Source: RHKX01 sp963745755 (GTDB lineage Bacteria; Actinomycetota; Thermoleophilia; Solirubrobacterales; 70-9). Taken from it: a DNA stretch of 64,000 bases. Below the pieces are notes generated by a model that saw only the letters and a program-made list of their open reading frames with translations, was not told the DNA's origin and did no database searches. The position numbers and the translations under genes are program-made. The DNA is taken from positions 2,170,001 through 2,234,000 of the forward strand of contig CAVUYP010000001.1 of assembly GCA_963745755.1 (NCBI GenBank), written 5' to 3'. Of the stretch, positions 23,635-32,612 are shown piece after piece. Numbering within the stretch: the first letter of the stretch is position 1; each line of letters begins with the position of its first letter.

Positions 23635-26600
23635 TTGGCCACGGCGACGAAAACGACTGAGCAGACGGACCCGCTGGCGGGTTTCAGCGAGCGGACGCGC
23701 TCGTGGTTCGAGCGGTCCTTTGCGGCCCCGACTCCGGCCCAGCGGCTCGGCTGGCCGGCGATCGCGACCGGCGCCAACACGCTGATCTGCGCCCCGACCG
23801 GATCCGGCAAGACGCTGGCCGCGTTCCTCTGGGGCATCGACAGCCTCGCCAAGGCGAAGGCGGAGCGCCGCGGGCGGGCCGACGAGGCCGCGCAGCCGGC
23901 GGGAGTTTCGCTGGTCTACGTCTCGCCGCTCAAGGCCCTCTCCTACGACGTCGAGCGCAACCTGCGGGCACCGCTCGCCGGCATCGGCGCCGACCTGCGG
24001 GTGGCGCTGCGGACCGGCGACACGCCGCAGCGCGAGCGCCAGGCGATGCTGCGCAAGCCGCCCGACATCCTCATCACCACGCCCGAGTCGCTGTATCTGA
24101 TGCTGACCTCGCAGGCGCGCAACATCCTCACCGACGTCGAGGCGCTGATCGTCGACGAGATCCACGCCGTCGCCCCGACCAAGCGCGGCGCTCACATGGC
24201 CCTGACGCTGGAACGACTCGAGCGCCACGTCGCCGTCAACGCCAACGACGGCGCCGGCCGCGAGCAGCCGGTCCAGCGGATCGGCCTCTCGGCGACCCAG
24301 CGCCCGCTCGAGCGGATCGCGCAGTTCCTGGTCGGGCCGCAGCGCCGATGCGAGGTCGTCGACGCCGGCATCAGCAAGGAGATGGACCTCGAGATCGTCG
24401 TCCCGGTGGCCGACATGGCCGACCCCGGGTCGGGGGCGCCGGCTCCGAACGGCTCCGCCCCGGGAACGGGCGCCGCCGGCGATCCGGCGGAGGCGATCGA
24501 GCTGCCCGGCCCCGATGCCTCGGCACCCGGGGCAGTCGCCGGCGACTCGCCGTCGCGAGGGATCTGGCCGGCGATCTACCCGGAGCTGCTGAAGCTGGTC
24601 CGCGAGCACACCTCGACGATCATCTTCGTCAACAACCGGCGCGGCGCCGAGCGGCTCGCGAAGCGGCTCAACGAGATGAACGCCGAGGAGCTCGGCGAGC
24701 GGGCGGAGGCGGAGGGGCAGCCGAGCGGCCCGGCGGAGGGGTCGGCCGAGATCGCCCGCGCCCACCACGGCTCGCTGGCCCGCGAGGAGCGCCTCAAGGT
24801 CGAGGAGCTGCTCAAGTCCGGGCAGCTCCCCTGCATCGTCGCGACCTCCTCGCTGGAGCTCGGGATCGACATGGGCGCCGTCGACCTCGTCATCCAGGTC
24901 GAGTCGCCGAAGTCGGTCGCGCGGGGCATGCAGCGGGTCGGCCGCGCCGGTCACGAGCTCGGCGCCGTCTCGAAGGGCCGGATCTTCCCGAAGTTCCGGT
25001 CCGACCTGCTCGAATGCGCGGTCGTCGCCAAGCGGATGCGCAGCGGCCAGATCGAGGAGACGGTGATCCCGCGCAACCCGCTCGACGTGCTCGCCCAGCA
25101 GATCGTCGCGATGGTCGCCGACGAGGAGTGGGACGTCGACGAGATCGAGCGCGTCGTCAAGTCCGCGGAGCCGTATGGGGAGCTCTCCCGCGAGCAGCTC
25201 GAGAACGTCCTCGACATGCTCGACGGCCGCTACCCGTCGGAGCGCTTCGCCGAGCTGCGCCCGCGGGTCGTCTGGGACCGCACGGCCGGCACCGTGCGCG
25301 GCCGCAAGGGGGCCCGGCAGCTCGCCGTCACCAACGCCGGGACGATTCCCGACCGTGGCCTGTTCGGCGTCCACCTGCCCGACGGCCGCCGCGTCGGCGA
25401 GCTCGACGAGGAGATGGTCTACGAGGCGCGCGCCGGACAGGTGTTCCTGCTCGGCGCGTCGTCGTGGCGGATCGAGGAGATCACCCGCGACCGGGTGATC
25501 GTCACTCCGGCGCCGGGCGTTCCCGGTGCGATCCCGTTCTGGCGCGGCGAGGGGATCGGCCGGCCGGTCGAGCTCGGCCGGGCGATCGGGGAGTTCTCCC
25601 GCGAGGCGGTCGGCACCGAGCCCGAGGAGCTGGCCCGCAGCTACGACCTCGATCAGCTCGCCGCCGAGAACCTGGTCGCCTACCTGCGCGAGCAGCAGGC
25701 CGCGACCCGGGTCGTTCCCTCCGATCAGACGATCGTCGTCGAGCGCTTCCGCGACGAGATCGGCGACTGGCGCCTCTGCGTCCTCTCCCCGTTCGGCGGC
25801 CGGGTCCACGCCGCCTGGGGGCTGGCGCTCGCCGCGAAGATCCGCGCCGACCTCGAGCTCGAGGCCGACGCGATCTGGTCCGACGACGGGATCGTCATCC
25901 ACCTCCCCGACTCCGACCAGGCGCCCGCCTCCGACCTCGTCCTGCTCGAGGCCGACGAGGTCGAGGACCTGATCGTCGGCGAGCTCTCCGGCTCGGCCCT
26001 ATTCGGTGCCCGCTTCCGCGAGGCCGCCGGCCGGGCGCTGCTGATCCCGCGGGCCTACCCGGGCAAGCGCACGCCGCTCTGGCAGCAGCGGCTGAAGTCG
26101 CAGTCGCTGCTCGAGGTGGCGAAGGACTTCCCGCGCTTCCCGATCACGCTCGAGACCTATCGCGAGGTCCTCCGCGACGTCCTCGACCTTCCGGCGCTCG
26201 GCGAGATCCTCCGCGACCTGAAGTCGCGGCGCCTGTCGCTGGTCGAGGTCGAGACGAAGAGCGCCTCGCCGTTCGCTTCGTCGCTGCTGTTCGACTACGT
26301 CGCCACCTACATGTACGAGGGCGACACGCCGAACGCGGAGCGCCGCGCCGCCGCGCTCGCCCTCGATCGCGACCTGCTGCGCGAGCTGCTCGGCCAGGAG
26401 GAGCTGCGCGAGCTGATCGACCCGATTGCGCTCGCCGACGTCGAGGACTCGCTCCAGCACCGCGTCGAGCAGGCGAAGGCGGTCGACCGCGACCAGCTCC
26501 AGGTGATCCTGCGCCGGCTCGGCGACCTCAGCGACGACGAGGTCGCCGAGCGCGTCGCCGAGGGCTACTCGGCGCAGTCGATGCTGACCAAGCTCGAGGC

Positions 26601-28245
26601 CGAGCGCCGGATCGTCAGGGTGCGGATCGCCGGCGAGGAGCGCTGGATCGCCGCCGAGGACGGCGGGCTCTACCGCGACGCGCTCGGCGTCCCGGTCCCC
26701 TCGGGTCTCCCCGACTCGTTCCTCGAGCAGGTCGACGAGCCGACCGAGACCCTGCTGCGCCGCTACGCGCGCACCCACGTCCCGTTCCCGACCGCGCAGG
26801 CGAAGCTGCGGTTCGGCGTCGATCCGACCCCGGCCCTGAAACGGCTCGAGGCGGCCGGCGAGCTCGTCCGCGGCGAGCTGCTGCCGGGCGGGAGCGAGCG
26901 CGAGTGGTGCGATCCCGACGTCCTGCGGCGGCTGCGCCGCGCCAGCCTCGCCGTCCTCCGCAAGGAGGTCGAGGCCGCCGACACCGCCGAGCTCGCCCGT
27001 TTCCTCGTCTCCTGGCAGAACGTCGACGCCTACCGCTCGGCGGGCGCCGGCCCCGACCGCCTCCGCGAGATTCTCGTGCCGCTGCAGGGGGTCGCGCTGA
27101 CCCCGGAGGTCTGGGAGCGCGACGTGCTGCCGCGGCGGATCGGCGCCTACTCGCAGACCTGGCTCGACCAGCTTTCGACCGGCGGCGAGATCGTCTGGAT
27201 CGGCGCCGGCCCGGTCGGCCGCAGCGGCCGGGTCGCCTTCTATTTCCGCGAGGACGTGCGGATCGCCGGGCCGCCGCCGGCGAACGCCAAGCTGGAGCCG
27301 CCGGAGGGTGAGATTCACGAGGCGATCCGCGAGCTGCTCGCCCAGCGCCCGTGCTTCTGGCTCGACCTCGTCGTCGACCTTGCCGAGGGCGGCTGGGAGC
27401 GCGAGGAGCTGCACTCGGCGCTCTGGGACCTGGCCTGGGCGGGCGAGGTAACCAACGACGCCGTCGCACCGCTGCGGGCGCCGCGCCTGAAGGCGTCCGA
27501 TCGCGCCGCCGCCCGCGGCGCCCGCCGGTTCAGCGCCCGCCGCAACGCCACCGGTCAGGCGGTCGCCGGCCGCTGGTCGCTCACCGAGGCCCTGTTCCGC
27601 GGCGCGCCGGCCTCGGGGCCGCGACTGCGCGCCCAGGCCGAGCTGATGCTCGAGCGCTATGGGATCGTCACCCGCGAGACGGTGCTGGCCGAGGGCGTGC
27701 CGGGCGGGTTCTCGGCTCTGTACGGCGAGCTCTCGAACCTCGAGATGCTCGGCACGGCCCGGCGCGGCTACTTCGTCGAGGGCCTCGGCGGCGCCCAGTT
27801 CGCGCTCGCCGGGGCGGTCGAGCGGCTGCGCTCGCTGCCGCGGGTCGACGACGACTACATCGTCCTCGCCGTCACCGACCCGGCACAGCCCTACGGCGCC
27901 AGCCTCGGTTGGCCCCGCCCTCCGGCTCACGAGGACGACGACCCGGACGGTCGCAAGGGCCGGCGCCCCAGTCGCGTCGCCGGCGCCTACGTGGTGCTCC
28001 GCAACGGCGAGCCGATGCTCTACGTCGAGCGTGGCGGCAAGGGCCTGCTGCGGCTCGCCCGCTTCGAGGGGGACCAACTCGCCGCCTCGCTCGCCGCGGT
28101 CGTCGAGGCGGTCGGCGCCCGTCGCATCCCCCGCCTCGGGATCGAGCGGATCGACGGCGAACCGGCGCTCGGCCACGAGGCCGAGCAGGCGCTCGTCGAC
28201 GCCGGCTTCGACCGCCAGCCGCGGCGACTCGTCGCCTCCGCCTGA
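23635..28245 (+). CDS. lhr: Lhr-type superfamily 2 DNA helicase, full length
   Basis: 1536 aa, the size of long Lhr proteins (Escherichia and mycobacterial, about 1500 aa). Walker A CAPTGSGKT (52-60), DEIH box (174-177), SATQRP, RRGAERLAKRL, SLELGIDMGAVDLVIQ and QRVGRAGHELG (motif VI), then the winged helix and Lhr-specific domains, and the long C-terminal half. In mycobacteria Lhr is a 3'-5' DNA-RNA helicase induced by DNA damage. A Pro/Gly/Ala-rich linker (about 265-305) interrupts the helicase core between motifs III and IV. The start is TTG 23635, since TAGAGT (23622-23627) leaves 7 nt; upstream in-frame codons run antiparallel through the sulfatase signal peptide. Confidence 0.93.
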   Translation: MATATKTTEQTDPLAGFSERTRSWFERSFAAPTPAQRLGWPAIATGANTLICAPTGSGKTLAAFLWGIDSLAKAKAERRGRADEAAQPAGVSLVYVSPLKALSYDVERNLRAPLAGIGADLRVALRTGDTPQRERQAMLRKPPDILITTPESLYLMLTSQARNILTDVEALIVDEIHAVAPTKRGAHMALTLERLERHVAVNANDGAGREQPVQRIGLSATQRPLERIAQFLVGPQRRCEVVDAGISKEMDLEIVVPVADMADPGSGAPAPNGSAPGTGAAGDPAEAIELPGPDASAPGAVAGDSPSRGIWPAIYPELLKLVREHTSTIIFVNNRRGAERLAKRLNEMNAEELGERAEAEGQPSGPAEGSAEIARAHHGSLAREERLKVEELLKSGQLPCIVATSSLELGIDMGAVDLVIQVESPKSVARGMQRVGRAGHELGAVSKGRIFPKFRSDLLECAVVAKRMRSGQIEETVIPRNPLDVLAQQIVAMVADEEWDVDEIERVVKSAEPYGELSREQLENVLDMLDGRYPSERFAELRPRVVWDRTAGTVRGRKGARQLAVTNAGTIPDRGLFGVHLPDGRRVGELDEEMVYEARAGQVFLLGASSWRIEEITRDRVIVTPAPGVPGAIPFWRGEGIGRPVELGRAIGEFSREAVGTEPEELARSYDLDQLAAENLVAYLREQQAATRVVPSDQTIVVERFRDEIGDWRLCVLSPFGGRVHAAWGLALAAKIRADLELEADAIWSDDGIVIHLPDSDQAPASDLVLLEADEVEDLIVGELSGSALFGARFREAAGRALLIPRAYPGKRTPLWQQRLKSQSLLEVAKDFPRFPITLETYREVLRDVLDLPALGEILRDLKSRRLSLVEVETKSASPFASSLLFDYVATYMYEGDTPNAERRAAALALDRDLLRELLGQEELRELIDPIALADVEDSLQHRVEQAKAVDRDQLQVILRRLGDLSDDEVAERVAEGYSAQSMLTKLEAERRIVRVRIAGEERWIAAEDGGLYRDALGVPVPSGLPDSFLEQVDEPTETLLRRYARTHVPFPTAQAKLRFGVDPTPALKRLEAAGELVRGELLPGGSEREWCDPDVLRRLRRASLAVLRKEVEAADTAELARFLVSWQNVDAYRSAGAGPDRLREILVPLQGVALTPEVWERDVLPRRIGAYSQTWLDQLSTGGEIVWIGAGPVGRSGRVAFYFREDVRIAGPPPANAKLEPPEGEIHEAIRELLAQRPCFWLDLVVDLAEGGWEREELHSALWDLAWAGEVTNDAVAPLRAPRLKASDRAAARGARRFSARRNATGQAVAGRWSLTEALFRGAPASGPRLRAQAELMLERYGIVTRETVLAEGVPGGFSALYGELSNLEMLGTARRGYFVEGLGGAQFALAGAVERLRSLPRVDDDYIVLAVTDPAQPYGASLGWPRPPAHEDDDPDGRKGRRPSRVAGAYVVLRNGEPMLYVERGGKGLLRLARFEGDQLAASLAAVVEAVGARRIPRLGIERIDGEPALGHEAEQALVDAGFDRQPRRLVASA

Positions 28246-28289
28246 CCGCCCGCCCCCACGGCCCAGCGCTCCCGCCGAGAACCCCGCCC

Positions 28290-28348
28290 CTCCCGCCGAG
28301 GTCGAGGAAAGGGGCAACTGTCACCGGTTTCCTCGACCTCGACGGGAG
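28290..28348. repeat. Near-perfect palindrome, copy B of a dispersed pair; possible bidirectional terminator
   Basis: Arms of 21 bp (28290-28310 and 28328-28348) match at 20 positions around a 17-nt loop. It lies between the convergent 3' ends of lhr and the M23 peptidase gene, a natural place for a two-way terminator, though no T-run is present. Shares GAGGTCGAGGAAA and CCGGTTTCCT with 4451-4499. Confidence 0.7.
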
Positions 28349-28360
28349 GGTGGTGGCGGC

Positions 28361-28438
28361 GGCCGTTGGCGGTTGGCGGTTGGCGGGCAGCGGTCGGCGG
28401 CGGCGGGCGGCAGTCGGCGGTTGGCGGCCGGGCGGCAA
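28361..28438. repeat. Imperfect GGCGGTTGGC tandem repeats
   Basis: Short slipped repeats built on GGCGGTTGGC and GGCGG fill most of the space between the palindrome and the M23 gene. They look like simple-sequence expansion. No coding or regulatory role is visible. Confidence 0.5.
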
Positions 28439-28445
28439 GCCGGGG

Positions 28446-29273
28446 TCAGCTGTGCCTGTCCCAGGCGCGCAGGTAGGGCTCGGGGTCGACCGGATTGCCG
28501 TGGATCCGCACCTCGAAGTGGAGGTGACAGGGGGTCGAGGCGGCGTTGCCCGTCCGGCCGACCCGGCCGACGTACTGGCCGCTCCGCAGGCGCTCGTGCC
28601 GGCGCACCGGCGGTGGCGCGATCAGGTGCGAGTAGAAGTAGTCCTGGCTCGTCTTGCGACCGTCGATCAGCACGTAGTAGCCGTAGAGCACCGGGTCGTA
28701 GCCGACCTTCTGGACGCTGCCGCCGCGGGCGGCGAGCAGCCGGGTGCCGCAGTCGGCGGTGATGTCGAACCCCTCGTGGACGCGGCCGCCGTTGCGGGGC
28801 GCGCCGAACTCGCCGACCGCTCCGCGGGTCCCGTGCGGGCCGTCGACCGGGAAGACGTGGGTGCGCAGCCGGAAGCGCCCGGCGTACCTGATCGCGCCGC
28901 CGACCGGGCCGACCCGGAACTCGTAGTGGCCGTCGGCGGCGACCCTGCCGCGGCGGTTGAGGCCGTTCCAGACGCGGGTCAGGCGCCGACCCGGCCGGGC
29001 CCCGCGCTCGCGGTAGACGCGGGCCACGTTGCCGCTCTTCGCGCGCCGGACCTCGATTCGCAGGTCGACCCGGCGGGTTGCGGCGAAGCCGTAGTGGAGG
29101 CGGATCCTGCGCTTGCCGTCGAAGGTCGGATGCTTGGGTGAGATCGAGGTCCGCCGCAGCTCGAAGCCGACGCCCCGGCCGGCCCCCGTGTCGGAGCGGT
29201 CGGAACCGGCCGCCGGCGCGGCGATCAGGGCGAGCAGGGCGAGGGAGACGAGGGTGGCGCGGCGCGGGCGCAT
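28446..29273 (-). CDS. Secreted M23-family metallopeptidase
   Basis: 275 aa. Signal peptide (TLVSLALLALIAAPAAGS), then a beta-rich region (about 35-145) that resembles FlgD/Ig-like domains, including the WNGLNRRGRVAADGHYEFRV motif. A C-terminal LytM/M23 domain follows with the zinc ligands in GRVHEGFDI (His and Asp) and PCHLHFEVRI (HLH). Expected to cut peptidoglycan cross-links outside the membrane. ATG 29273 follows TAACCT (29281-29286, minus) by 7 nt, hence leaderless. Monocistronic and convergent with lhr. Confidence 0.88.
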   Translation of the reverse strand: MRPRRATLVSLALLALIAAPAAGSDRSDTGAGRGVGFELRRTSISPKHPTFDGKRRIRLHYGFAATRRVDLRIEVRRAKSGNVARVYRERGARPGRRLTRVWNGLNRRGRVAADGHYEFRVGPVGGAIRYAGRFRLRTHVFPVDGPHGTRGAVGEFGAPRNGGRVHEGFDITADCGTRLLAARGGSVQKVGYDPVLYGYYVLIDGRKTSQDYFYSHLIAPPPVRRHERLRSGQYVGRVGRTGNAASTPCHLHFEVRIHGNPVDPEPYLRAWDRHS

Positions 29274-29300
29274 CGCCGCCAGGTTAGGGCCGGCCCCGAC

Positions 29301-30365
29301 CTAGCGCGCCGCCGCCGCCGCGGCGGCCTCGCAGGTCGCAAGCTCGCCGTCGCGGGGCATGTCGCGACGGAGGCTGAAGAAGGCGACGGCGCCGGCGAGC
29401 AGCGGCAGCCAGAAGAGGATCACCCGGTAGGTGAGGACGGCGGCGGCGACGACGGCGGCGGGGGCGCCGTAGACGATCAGGGTGCCGATCAGACCGCCGT
29501 CGATGCCGCCGACCCCACCCGGGATCGGCAGCAGCCCGCCGAGCTGCCCGATCAGATAGCCCATCAGGACGATCGAGATCTCCGGCGTGAATCCGAACGC
29601 CCGGAAGGTCGCCCAGAGGACCGCGTTGTCGAAGGCCCAGTAGCCGACCGCGCCGGCGATGACCCGCGCGTTACCGGACCCGACGATCTCGATCGCCCCC
29701 TCGGTGCCGGTGATCAGCGCCCGTCGCGAGGCGGCGATCAGGCGGGTGCCGCGCGAGGCGTCCTCGCCGGGATCGGCACCGGGGCCGAAGCGGGGGACGA
29801 TCATCACCGCGCCGATCACCGCGATCGACATCAGCGCCGGCAGCAGCGTCAGCGTCCACGGCTCGTCGACCCCGAACAGGCCGAAGTACATGAGCAGCCC
29901 GATCAGGGCGACCGCGAAGAAGTTGACCGAGCTCTTGATCAGGAAGAAGGCGACCGAGCGGTGGGCGATCCGGTCGGCGTCCATGCCGCCCTCGTGCAGC
30001 ACCCAGGCGCCGAGCGCGAGTCCGCCGGCGCCGCTGGCCGGCACGATCGACCCCATCGCCAGCTCCGAGCCGCCGATCTGCCAGCTCCGCCGCCAGCTCA
30101 GGCCGCGACAGAAGATCGGCGCGAACATGACGATGTAGGAGCCGAAGGAGAGCGCCTCGAAGAGGATCGCCAGCGCCACCCAGCCGGGGGCGGCGCCGAT
30201 CAGCAGGTCCCGCACCTCGCCGAGGCCGGGGGCGAGGAGCGCGATCAGGATCAGGACCGCGATCGCGAGGAACGCGGGGAGCGACCGGCGCGCCAGCGCG
30301 CGGATCTCGAAGTCGGACGAGGTTTCTGTCTGCTTGGGCCGGGTCACTCCCTCTGCTCCAGCCAT
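29301..30365 (-). CDS. YbhN/UPF0104-type integral membrane protein (LPG-synthase TM-like)
   Basis: 354 aa with about eight membrane helices. Hallmarks of the lysylphosphatidylglycerol synthase transmembrane family (UPF0104): GGSELAMGSIVPASGAGGLALGAWVL and LLPIPGGVGGIDGGLIG. Family members without the soluble transferase domain are thought to be flippases or accessory factors. Function here is unknown. ATG 30365 is kept; AACGAT lies 6 nt upstream, while GTG 30320-30350 alternatives lack support. A Cys near the end (ELATCEAAAAAAAR) is not a lipobox. Confidence 0.78.
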   Translation of the reverse strand: MAGAEGVTRPKQTETSSDFEIRALARRSLPAFLAIAVLILIALLAPGLGEVRDLLIGAAPGWVALAILFEALSFGSYIVMFAPIFCRGLSWRRSWQIGGSELAMGSIVPASGAGGLALGAWVLHEGGMDADRIAHRSVAFFLIKSSVNFFAVALIGLLMYFGLFGVDEPWTLTLLPALMSIAVIGAVMIVPRFGPGADPGEDASRGTRLIAASRRALITGTEGAIEIVGSGNARVIAGAVGYWAFDNAVLWATFRAFGFTPEISIVLMGYLIGQLGGLLPIPGGVGGIDGGLIGTLIVYGAPAAVVAAAVLTYRVILFWLPLLAGAVAFFSLRRDMPRDGELATCEAAAAAAAR

Positions 30366-30426
30366 CGGTTCATCGTTGCACAGGCAACGAAGGCGAAAAT
30401 GGGGCGTCGCCGCGGCCGCGTGCGGC

Positions 30427-30912
30427 TCAGGCGTCCGCCAGCCGGTCCCAGTCCTCCCAGGAGATCTCGCGGCCGGGCCAGCGGATCGCCGCGAACGGCC
30501 ACTCGGCGTCGAGCCAGCGGCGCACCTCCGCCTCGAGGACCTTCTCGAGATCGCCGGCCTCCTCGTCGGCCCGGACCCAGAGGCAGACCTCGGCGTCGGC
30601 TCCCTGCTTCTCGGGCGGATCGACGTAGACGCAGCCGAGCAGGCGGCTCTCGTCGGGGGCCATGACCGCGTAGTTGAAGGAGCGCCGCAGCTGCGCCTCC
30701 TTCTGGTGCCAGCCGAGGTCGACGAGGTCCTCGCTGAGGCTCATCGCCGGGTCGGGCCAGCCCCAGTAGGGGAAGCGCTCGCGCAGCCGCTCGGCGCTGC
30801 TCATCACCGCGTCGTAGTCCTTGACGACGTCGTCGACGGTGAGGATCCGCAGCCGGAAGCGCTCGTGCTCGATGCCGGGCGGGATCGGGTGCTCGAGCGG
30901 AATCAGGCGCAT
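30427..30912 (-). CDS. GNAT-family N-acetyltransferase-like protein
   Basis: 161 aa. The middle strand LLGCVYVDPP and following VCLWVRADEEAGDLEKVL fit GNAT strands 4-5 and the acetyl-CoA helix, but the glycine-rich pyrophosphate loop (R/Q-x-x-G-x-G/A) is replaced by DEEAGD, so catalysis is doubtful. Related proteins are common as single genes in actinobacteria. TAGAAG lies 9 nt before ATG 30912. The start regions of this gene and the divergent ABC transporter gene are 48 bp apart. Confidence 0.65.
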   Translation of the reverse strand: MRLIPLEHPIPPGIEHERFRLRILTVDDVVKDYDAVMSSAERLRERFPYWGWPDPAMSLSEDLVDLGWHQKEAQLRRSFNYAVMAPDESRLLGCVYVDPPEKQGADAEVCLWVRADEEAGDLEKVLEAEVRRWLDAEWPFAAIRWPGREISWEDWDRLADA

Positions 30913-30947
30913 CGGAAGTGGCTTCTAGCACGAACGGCGCGGCGCCC

Positions 30948-30953
30948 TAACCT
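30948..30953 (+). promoter_or_regulatory. -10 element of the ABC exporter operon (leaderless type)
   Basis: TAACCT lies 7 nt before GTG 30961, with no Shine-Dalgarno. It fixes the GTG as start over longer in-frame extensions. Confidence 0.55.
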
Positions 30954-30960
30954 TGGCGGC

Positions 30961-31731
30961 GTGAACGAAGCGACGACAGCGCTGACGATCTCCGGGCTCG
31001 CGAAGACCTACGACGACGGCACCGTCGGCCTCGACGGACTCGACCTCGAGGTTCCCGCCGGCGAGTTCTTCGGCCTGCTCGGCCCGAACGGGGCCGGCAA
31101 GACGACCCTGATCAACTCCGTCTGCAACCTGATCCGGACCAGCTCGGGGCGGATCTCGGTGTTCGGCTTCGAGCACGACTCGCTGGAGGCGCGGCGGCTC
31201 GTCGGGGTCGCCGAGCAGGACCCGAACCTCGACCGCTTCCTGACCGTCCGCGAATCGCTCGTCTACCACGGCGGCTACTTCGGGATGGAGAGCGGCGACG
31301 CCAACCGCCGCGCCGACGAGATGATCGACGTCTTCGACCTCCGCGCCAAGGCGCACGTCCGCACCTCGAAGCTCTCCGGCGGGATGAAGCGGCGGCTGCT
31401 GCTCGCCCGGGCGCTCCTCCACGAGCCGCTGCTGGTGATCCTCGACGAGCCGACCGCCGGCGTCGACATCGAGCTCCGCCACGACCTCTGGAACTACATC
31501 CGCCTCCTCCACGAGCAGGGGACGACGATCCTCCTCACCACCCACTACCTCGAGGAGGCGGAGTCGCTGTGCGAGGACATCGCGCTGATCTCGGCCGGGC
31601 GGATCATCGCCCGCGATACGCCCGAGGGGCTGAAGCGGCGCTACGACGCGACCTCGCTCGAGGAGGTCTACCTGCAGACGGTCTCGACCTCGCTGCCGAC
31701 GGTGATGGCGGCCGAGGGGGAGGACCGATGA
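30961..31731 (+). CDS. ABC transporter ATP-binding protein (NodI/DrrA type)
   Basis: 256 aa. Walker A GPNGAGKTT, signature LSGGMKRRL, Walker B LLVILDEPTAGVD and switch TTHYLEEAE are all canonical. The short C-terminus and the LEEVYLQT end are typical of ABC-2 exporter ATPases. GTG start fixed by the -10 at 30948. Overlaps the permease gene by 4 nt, forming a two-gene exporter for a drug-like or polymer substrate that cannot be specified. Confidence 0.93.
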   Translation: MNEATTALTISGLAKTYDDGTVGLDGLDLEVPAGEFFGLLGPNGAGKTTLINSVCNLIRTSSGRISVFGFEHDSLEARRLVGVAEQDPNLDRFLTVRESLVYHGGYFGMESGDANRRADEMIDVFDLRAKAHVRTSKLSGGMKRRLLLARALLHEPLLVILDEPTAGVDIELRHDLWNYIRLLHEQGTTILLTTHYLEEAESLCEDIALISAGRIIARDTPEGLKRRYDATSLEEVYLQTVSTSLPTVMAAEGEDR

Positions 31732-32549
31732 GCGCCACCGAGCGGCTCCTCCCCGCCCGCCCCGACGCGCCCGTCTACGCGGCCCCCGACCCGGCCCGCT
31801 CGACGCGCGCGCTCGTCCTCCGCGAGTGCCGCCGGGTGACCCGCCTGTGGACGCAGACGATCCTCGCCCCGGTCGTCTCCTCGGCGCTGTTCATCCTCGT
31901 CTTCGGCCTCTCGCTGGGCAGCCGGATCAAGGAGATCAACGGTTTCGACTACGACGTCTTCATCGTTCCCGGGCTGATCGCGATGGCGATGGCGCAGGCG
32001 GCGTTCTCGAACAACTCCTCGAGCCTCCTGCAGGCCCGCAACGACCGCTACATCAACGACGTGCTCGCCTCGCCGATGCACCCCTGGCAGATGAACCTCG
32101 GCTACATGCTCGGCGGCGTCTTCCGAGCAGTCGCGATCGGCGCCGCCCTCATCGTCATCGCCCTGCCGCTGACCGGCGTCCCGATCGAGCGTCCCGTCCA
32201 TCTGCTGGTCGCCGCGATCCTGCTCGTCGTCCTCTTCGCCGCGCTCGGGGTCGTCGTCGGCGTCTACGCGCAGAGCTTCGACCACCACAGCTTCATCAAC
32301 AACATCCTGATCCTGCCGCTGACGTTCCTCGGCGGCGTCTTCTACTCGATCGAGATCCTGCCTTCGCCGTGGCAGGAGCTCTCGCACGCGAACCCGATCT
32401 TCTACATGGTCGATGCGGTTCGCTACGGCTTCCTCGGCAGCAGCGACGTCAACATCGCGCTCGCCTTCGGCTTCACCGCCCTCGTCACCGTCGCGATGGT
32501 CGGCTGGGCGCAGTGGCTGTTCAGCACGGGCCGCAAGCTGAAGCCCTGA
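31728..32549 (+). CDS. ABC-2 type permease
   Basis: 273 aa with six predicted membrane helices (SALFILVFGLSLGS, FIVPGLIAMAMAQAAF, GGVFRAVAIGAALIVIALPL, LLVAAILLVVLFAALGVVVG, NILILPLTFLGGVFYSIEIL, ALAFGFTALVTVAMVGW). FYSIEILPSPWQELSHANP is the ABC-2 signature of the NodJ/DrrB branch. ATG 31728 overlaps the ATPase stop (ATGA). Partner of the preceding ATPase. Its stop TGA is followed directly by ATG 32549 of a short frame that runs into the glycosylase start. Confidence 0.92.
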   Translation: MSATERLLPARPDAPVYAAPDPARSTRALVLRECRRVTRLWTQTILAPVVSSALFILVFGLSLGSRIKEINGFDYDVFIVPGLIAMAMAQAAFSNNSSSLLQARNDRYINDVLASPMHPWQMNLGYMLGGVFRAVAIGAALIVIALPLTGVPIERPVHLLVAAILLVVLFAALGVVVGVYAQSFDHHSFINNILILPLTFLGGVFYSIEILPSPWQELSHANPIFYMVDAVRYGFLGSSDVNIALAFGFTALVTVAMVGWAQWLFSTGRKLKP

Positions 32550-32612
32550 TGACCGCGGGCCCCGCAGGGTGTCGCCCGGCTCGGCCGCGAGCCGCCGGAG
32601 CGGAGGCGGCCG

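Noticed and set aside
22336..25902. Very long antisense open frames, including a 1188-codon one on the minus strand across the sulfatase and lhr genes
   Set aside because: High GC makes stop codons rare in all frames. These read as Asp/Arg/Gly/Ala-rich shadow sequence, lack motifs and oppose genes with clear families.
28361..28438. CRISPR-like tandem repeats
   Set aside because: Repeat units are 5-10 bp, imperfect and without spacers.
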